The position numbers and the translations under genes were made by a program. A DNA stretch of 64,000 bases. It comes from Salinisphaera orenii subsp. halophila YIM 95161 (GTDB lineage: Bacteria; Pseudomonadota; Gammaproteobacteria; Nevskiales; Salinisphaeraceae). The notes under the pieces are model-generated. The model searched no databases. It had not been told where the DNA came from and saw nothing but the letters and a program-made list of their open reading frames with translations. The stretch lies in assembly GCF_003732545.1 (NCBI RefSeq), contig NZ_AYKF01000002.1:36291-100290 (forward strand), written 5' to 3'. Shown one piece after another: positions 57,699 through 64,000 of this stretch. Positions within the stretch are counted from its first letter, which is position 1; each line of letters begins with the position of its first letter.

Positions 57699-59156
57699 AT
57701 GCGTCTGTTATTCCGGTTCCTGGGCGTGGGCGCGATCGCCGCGCTCGCGCTCGCGCTGGGCACCTGCGTTCAGCGCCCCGGCCTGCTCGAGCAGGTCGAC
57801 ACGCTCGGCACGCTGCGCGTGGCGACGGTCAATTCCGCGACCACCTATTACCTGGACGCGGACGGCCCGGCCGGTTTCGAGTACGACCTCGCGCACGCCT
57901 TCGCCGACGAACTCGGTCTGGCGCTGGACGTGATGGTGGTGCCGGATCGCGAGGCGGTGCTCACGGCAGTCACGAGCGGCCGCGCGCACATCGGCGTCGG
58001 CCTGGCGGTCAGCGACGCGCGCCGGCAGCGCGTGCGCTTCACGCCGACCTACGCCGAAACCCCGCTGGAGGTGGTCTACAACGTCAACGACGATCAACCC
58101 GACGACCTGGCCGCACTCTCGGGCGAGCTGACCCTGCCGGCCGACAGCGCGCTGGCCGATCGGCTGCGGCAGGACCATCCGGACCTCGAGTTCAATGTTG
58201 CGACCCGGGCCAACGCCGAGGAGCTCATGGACCGGGTCGCGAACGGCGCGCTGACCGCGACCATCGCCAACGCCCACGTGGTGGCGATGAACCAGCGCTA
58301 CTATCCCGACCTGCGCGTGGCCTTCAACGTGCCCGGGGCCAGTCAGCGCACGGCCTGGGCGTTCGCACGCCGCGGCGCCATCTCCGGCGACGACGGCCTG
58401 TTCAACAAGGCGATCGCCTACCTCGAGCGGACCCGCGAGAATGGGCGGATGCGCATTCTGCGCGATCGCTACTTCGGCCACGTCGAGCGGCTCGGATTCG
58501 TCGGCGGCCGCGAGTTCGCGCGCCAGGTGGAGGCGCGCCTCGACCGCTGGCGGCCCTACTTCAAGCGCGCGGGCCGGCGACACGATCTGGATTGGCGTCT
58601 GCTCGCGGCCATCGGCTATCAGGAATCCCACTGGGACGAGGACGCGGTCAGCCCGACCACGGTGCGCGGGATCATGATGCTGACCGAGGCCACGGCCGAG
58701 GAGGTCGACGTCGAGGACCGCCGCGACCCGCAGCAGAGCATCGACGGCGGGGCCGAGTACATCAAGCGCATGATCGAGCGCATGCCGGAGTCGGTCACCC
58801 GGCCCGATCGCATCTGGTTTGCCCTGGCCGCCTACAACATCGGCTACGGCCACGTCATGGACGCGCGCCGTCTGCTCGAGGCCCGCGACCGCGATCCCGA
58901 CCTGTGGATCAACCTGCGCGACGCCCTGCCCTGGCTGACACAGGACCGCTATCTCGACGAAACCCGCTACGGCTACGCCCGCGGGCTGGAAGCCCGGGCC
59001 TATGTCGGCAACGTCCGTGCCTACTACGACATCCTGGTCTGGATGACGGACGACCGCCGGACCGAGAAACCGGCGGCCCTGAGCGAGGACGAGAGCGCCG
59101 CGGGCGCGGATGCCGACGAATCGCCCGAGATATCAATCGAGTCACCGGCCTTCTAG
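57699..59156 (+). CDS. mltF: Membrane-bound lytic murein transglycosylase F
   Basis: 485 residues. N-terminal hydrophobic signal, then a solute-binding-protein-like regulatory domain (about 35-265: LRVATVNSATTYYLDADGPAGFEYDLAHAF) and a C-terminal SLT catalytic domain with the catalytic Glu in AAIGYQESHWDEDAVSPTTVRGIMMLT. No lipobox Cys is clear (GTCVQRP has a Cys but an unusual context). Cleaves peptidoglycan. Neighbouring purL is a conserved arrangement. Confidence 0.94.
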   Translation: MRLLFRFLGVGAIAALALALGTCVQRPGLLEQVDTLGTLRVATVNSATTYYLDADGPAGFEYDLAHAFADELGLALDVMVVPDREAVLTAVTSGRAHIGVGLAVSDARRQRVRFTPTYAETPLEVVYNVNDDQPDDLAALSGELTLPADSALADRLRQDHPDLEFNVATRANAEELMDRVANGALTATIANAHVVAMNQRYYPDLRVAFNVPGASQRTAWAFARRGAISGDDGLFNKAIAYLERTRENGRMRILRDRYFGHVERLGFVGGREFARQVEARLDRWRPYFKRAGRRHDLDWRLLAAIGYQESHWDEDAVSPTTVRGIMMLTEATAEEVDVEDRRDPQQSIDGGAEYIKRMIERMPESVTRPDRIWFALAAYNIGYGHVMDARRLLEARDRDPDLWINLRDALPWLTQDRYLDETRYGYARGLEARAYVGNVRAYYDILVWMTDDRRTEKPAALSEDESAAGADADESPEISIESPAF

Positions 59157-59348
59157 GGCCGGCACCGCCCGGGGGCGATTAGCGGGACACCGGGCGCAGC
59201 AGCGATGACGGCATCGCCTCGGGCGCAGCGTGCAGCCGTCGATCATCCCCGGAGCGGCGCCGCGACGCGGGCCGCTCGATCCCGCGGGTCCGGCTTTTCG
59301 ATCCGCTTCGCGCCCCGCCCGACGGATACGCCCCCACACTCCGGGCAT

Positions 59349-59379
59349 TAAAAAAGCCGCGTGCGGAACACGCGGCTTT
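59349..59379 (-). terminator. Rho-independent terminator of cysH
   Basis: Stem AAAGCCGCGTG / CACGCGGCTTT (59353-59363 with 59369-59379), 5-base loop; on the minus strand a run of six T follows. About 25 bases past the cysH stop. It also lies downstream of mltF but with less obvious U-tract on that side. Confidence 0.85.
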
Positions 59380-59404
59380 CCAGCAACCGACGTACGCCCT
59401 GCGT

Positions 59405-60034
59405 TTAGGCCGTGAAACGGTTGTGCAGACCGCATTCGCGGTTGCCGAGCACCTTCGTGGGATCGTAGTAGCTGGTCTCGTTCGGCAGGTCGTGCTTGTC
59501 GAGATAGGCCTGCATGTCGGCCTCGGTCCACTCCAGAACCGGCGCGACCTTGACCACACCGCCGGGCTTGTCCTGCGACACGATCTCCATGTTCTTGCGG
59601 AACTCGGTCTGGTCCCGGCGCACGGCCGTCAGCCAGACGTCCGGCGCCATCTCCTGCATCGCGCGACCGAAGGGCTCGAGCTTGACCTGACGGGTGAATT
59701 CCTCGTGCTGGGGATCGTCCACATCCGGGATGCCCATCAGCGCGTCGCGGCGCGCGGCCGACATCAGCGGATTGAACACGTGGATGTTCAGGTTCAGATC
59801 GTTGATCAGCTTCTCGGCGAAGAGATAGGTCTTGCGTGTGGCATAGCCGGAGTCGATCCACACGACCGGCATGTCCGGCTGGACCTGGCTGGCCAGATGC
59901 AGGATCACGGCCTCGTTCGGGCCGAAGTTGGTCGTGACGATGGTCCTGCCGTCGAGGCCGGCCGCCCATTCCACGATCTGCTTGGGATGCTGGCCGGCGA
60001 GTTCGGCGTTGGCTTTCGCGATATCGACTTGCAT
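59405..60034 (-). CDS. cysH: Phosphoadenylyl-sulfate (PAPS) reductase
   Basis: Reduces PAPS to sulfite using thioredoxin. 209 residues; the short form without the CC..C..C cluster of APS reductases, so PAPS is the likely substrate. Motifs TTNFGPNEAVILHLASQ (P-loop-like), VVWIDSGYATRKTY, LTAVRRDQTEFR and the catalytic Cys in GNRECGLHNRF near the C-terminus. ATG at 60034 with AGGA seven bases upstream. No cysIJ, cysDN or cysC neighbours, so it is alone here. Confidence 0.93.
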   Translation of the reverse strand: MQVDIAKANAELAGQHPKQIVEWAAGLDGRTIVTTNFGPNEAVILHLASQVQPDMPVVWIDSGYATRKTYLFAEKLINDLNLNIHVFNPLMSAARRDALMGIPDVDDPQHEEFTRQVKLEPFGRAMQEMAPDVWLTAVRRDQTEFRKNMEIVSQDKPGGVVKVAPVLEWTEADMQAYLDKHDLPNETSYYDPTKVLGNRECGLHNRFTA

Positions 60035-60245
60035 GACTCGTCCTCGTCCGTACCCGTGCCGCTGCTGGGCCACACGGGCGTTCATTGACTGTGGACCGCT
60101 GATTTTAAGTATTGCGCCGTTATTTTAAAGGGCCTGACTTATACCGTTGACGCATATGCTTATGGAGCGACGGCGCGGCTCGCCGCTGCCGGGGTTGTCA
60201 AAGTTGGCTACACTAGCGGGCTGTCATGAACCCCTCGTGAAACCC

Positions 60246-61907
<1,662 letters not shown>

Positions 61908-62822
61908 AGCGTGCACGGGCACGCGCGGCGCGGACCGAATGGCGACCGCACCGCGCGGCGGCGTGCGCACCGTCGACTCCGGTAGCGGCGGACGGAGGCT
62001 CCGGCGGGGAATATCGACGGAGAGTTAGCCGGCGCCGCTGAAGGCTGTCTCCTCCGATAGACGGCCACTCGTCGCGACTTGACGGTGACGGGAGTCTTTC
62101 GAGCCGACCGGCGGCCCGCCGCTCGGTCCCCGGCCGAGCGTGACCGTTCCTGCCCGCCGTAGCGCGCCCGCGCCGAGCCGGCTCGATCCGCGCCTCGACG
62201 AGCCCATTGGTGGCTGTCTTGGCCGGGATTCAGCCCAAGGCGGGCCGCGTCCGGCGCAGCGCTGCTGACCACTGCCGCGACGAGCCGACAACGCAGCGCC
62301 GGGCGCTGATCGGGGGGCTCACATCGCATCAGGCGATCAACCCCCAAGACGAGCGCCGTCCGGCCGAGTCGGCCGAAGCCATGACCGGCGCCGGGCCGAA
62401 ACATCGTTCACGCAGAGACCGCGGCGGCTTCGCCCGGTCCGGCCTTGGCCGGTTGGTCCCGTTGTGCCGGCCGGCAACCGTCCTTCCGTGTCGGATCGAC
62501 GGCTTGCCGAGCCGTGCCCCGGCCGATCGACCGAATGGCACCGACCGCGGCGATCGCACACTGCGTTGAGACGCTATGGAGCCGCACAGCGGGAGACGCG
62601 AAATACCTCCACTCCTTCGAGCCGCGGCACGGCTGCACGGCGCCCCGCCCGATCACGCCACCGCCCCTCCAGTGCGCCGGTGCGGCTTCATCGGGTCACC
62701 GACCCGAGGGGACGCCGGCCGGCGCTGCTCGATGCACCCCGGCCATGCACGCCCCGCGCTCAGCCTCGAAGCGGGCGACAACCCACCGGGCCGAATCCGC
62801 CCTGCGACCACTCGATCGTGTC
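61908..62822. other. 915-base gene-free spacer
   Basis: Between the convergent ettA and LysE-family genes. GC-rich; no family-like reading frame, no obvious terminator for ettA with a clear T-run, no tRNA. Its small open frames in both directions are compositional. Confidence 0.5.
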
Positions 62823-63422
62823 TCAGCCGCCCGCGCCGAGAATGGGATAGAGCGAGGCGACGAGCAGGCAGGCCATGGCCACGTTGAACGTCCGGCGGCG
62901 TTTCGCATCCGACAGCCATCGCCGGATCACCGTACCGAGCCAGGCCCAGACGGAGATCGCCGGAAAGGACACCAGCGTGAAGGCGGCGGCCACGAGGATC
63001 ACCGACACGAACGAGCGATCGGGCGCATAGATCGTGATCGCCGACAGGCCGATGGCCCAGGCCTTGGGGTTGACCCACTGAAACGCCGCCGCCTGCATGA
63101 AGGTCATCGGGCGGCTGCCCGATGACGCCGAGGCCAGCGGCGCGGCGGTGGCCACCTTCCAGGCGAGCCAGAGCAGGTAGACGACGCAGATGATCTGCAG
63201 CAGCGTGCGCACGACCGGCACGGCCTCGAAGAGTGCCATCAGGCCGGCGCCTGCGAGCAGGATCAGCACGGCCAGACCGGCGACGATGCCCGCCATGTGC
63301 GGCAGCGTCCGGCCGAAGCCGAAATTGGCTCCCGAGGCCATCAGCATCAGGTTGTTCGGGCCCGGCGTGACGGTGGCCACGAAAGCGAATCCGAGCAGCG
63401 CCGCCAGTACTGAAAGTCCCAT
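62823..63422 (-). CDS. LysE/RhtB-family amino acid exporter
   Basis: 199 residues, six membrane helices. Starts MGLSVLAALLGFAFVATVTPGPNNLMLMASGANFGFGRTLP, the LysE/RhtB signature (TPGPNN), and has the middle motif QWVNPKAWAIGLSA. A perfect AGGAGGT lies six bases upstream of the ATG at 63422, which decides the start. Divergent from an Lrp/AsnC regulator, suggesting effector-controlled amino acid export. Confidence 0.93.
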   Translation of the reverse strand: MGLSVLAALLGFAFVATVTPGPNNLMLMASGANFGFGRTLPHMAGIVAGLAVLILLAGAGLMALFEAVPVVRTLLQIICVVYLLWLAWKVATAAPLASASSGSRPMTFMQAAAFQWVNPKAWAIGLSAITIYAPDRSFVSVILVAAAFTLVSFPAISVWAWLGTVIRRWLSDAKRRRTFNVAMACLLVASLYPILGAGG

Positions 63423-63447
63423 TGAATGACCTCCTTGTCGCAAAACA

Positions 63448-63453
63448 ATTATA
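63448..63453 (-). promoter_or_regulatory. Predicted -10 box of the LysE gene
   Basis: TATAAT on the minus strand, 26 bases from the ATG. The whole 63423-63523 gap is strikingly AT-rich, with several TTAAT/ATTAA half-sites (near 63478-63512) that could bind the divergent Lrp-type regulator. No good -35 at the ideal distance was seen. Confidence 0.55.
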
Positions 63454-63523
63454 GGTCGAATTCAACGCAATTTATGGTCTAATTAATGCCTTAATGGCCC
63501 ATTTAATGCAATTATAAATCATC

Positions 63524-63967
63524 ATGGATGCAACCGATCGGCGTATATTGCAGGATCTCGAAATCGACGGGCGAATCAGCAACGTCCAGCTGGCCGAGCG
63601 CGTGAACCTGTCGCCGTCCACCTGCCTGCGCCGCGTGCAGGAACTCGAACGCACCGGCGTGATCCGAGGCTATCGGGCCGTGACCGATCCGGCGCGCATG
63701 GGACGTGGATTCGTGGCCTATGTCACCGTCGGGCTTTCATCGCATACCAAGTCCGCACAGGAGGAGTTCGAACGCGCCATGGCCGCCGCACCGGATGTGG
63801 TCGAGTGCCACAACATCACCGGCGCGTTCGAGTATCTCCTGCGCGTCGAGAGCCGCGACCTCGCGAGTTACAAGCACTTTCATACCGAGGATCTGGGCAC
63901 CCACCGCCACGTCAGCGCCATCACCACCTATATCGTGATGAGCTCGCCCAAGGACGGGCGCGCCTGA
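63524..63967 (+). CDS. Lrp/AsnC-family transcriptional regulator
   Basis: 147 residues. N-terminal winged helix-turn-helix (MDATDRRILQDLEIDGRISNVQLAERVNLSPSTCLRRVQELE, recognition helix about 30-45) and a C-terminal RAM/ligand domain (FVAYVTVGLSSHTKSA, VVECHNITGAFEYLLRVESRDLASY, ITTYIVMSSPKDG). It probably controls the divergent LysE exporter in response to an amino acid. A TATAAA lies only 11 bases before the ATG, so the message may have a very short leader. Confidence 0.93.
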   Translation: MDATDRRILQDLEIDGRISNVQLAERVNLSPSTCLRRVQELERTGVIRGYRAVTDPARMGRGFVAYVTVGLSSHTKSAQEEFERAMAAAPDVVECHNITGAFEYLLRVESRDLASYKHFHTEDLGTHRHVSAITTYIVMSSPKDGRA

Positions 63968-64000
63968 ACGCGCGGATCGCCCTCGGCCGACCCGTCGTTC

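Overview
The window is about 64 kb of a high-GC (roughly two-thirds G+C) bacterial chromosome. Gene content and gene order are typical of a gammaproteobacterium: panD-panC-panB-dNK-folK-pcnB, lptFG divergent from pepA-holC-valS, ilvN-ilvC-psd-pssA, purL beside mltF, and zwf-pgl-edd-eda. Proteins are rich in Asp/Glu and Ala and introns-free spacers are very GC-rich; a Salinisphaera-like halophile would fit, but that is only an impression. Most genes sit in tight operons with 4-base ATGA or GTGA overlaps, separated by unusually large empty spacers of 0.4-1 kb.

Layout. 1-5000 (minus): pantothenate synthesis (panD partial, panC, panB), deoxynucleoside kinase, folK and pcnB. 5100-7024 (plus): an amidase and an RDD membrane protein. 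7031-9192 (minus): lptG and lptF for LPS export. 9393-14893 (plus): pepA, holC, valS, fxsA. 15925-20406 (plus): MoxR ATPase, DUF58 protein, membrane transglutaminase and a NUDIX hydrolase. 20937-23475 (minus): a UDG-fold protein with a HolD-like N-terminus, rimI, and an MFS transporter. 23763-26919 (minus): ilvN, ilvC, a phosphatidylserine decarboxylase-like gene and pssA, with ilvB placed divergently (27070-28914, plus). 29118-33891 (minus): a small membrane-anchored protein, a two-subunit molybdenum hydroxylase and a methionine aminopeptidase.

33892-36650 is an AT-richer island unlike the rest. It holds an IS3-family insertion sequence, a gene with a TIR/nucleoside-deoxyribosyltransferase-like domain, and three sites that look like integron attC recombination sites, arranged as a small leftward (minus-strand) cassette array without an integrase. 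This is the most unusual part of the window.

36701-38794: glutathione transferase, NAD(P)-binding protein and an AlkA-type DNA glycosylase. 38795-39658 is a non-coding composite repeat containing two inverted, covarying hairpins and a REP-like palindrome. 39659-44490 (minus): the complete Entner-Doudoroff set (zwf, pgl, edd, eda). 44645-46011 (minus): a quinone oxidoreductase and an SMR exporter. 46165-51594 (plus): glycine-zipper lipoprotein, thioesterase, alpha/beta hydrolase, and a lipid-modification operon (DUF1295, cyclopropane synthase-like methyltransferase, secreted protein). 52345-57506 (minus): purL, MBL-fold hydrolase, DUF1820 and tRNA-Ser(CGA). 57699-63967: mltF, cysH, ettA, and a LysE exporter divergent from an Lrp/AsnC regulator.
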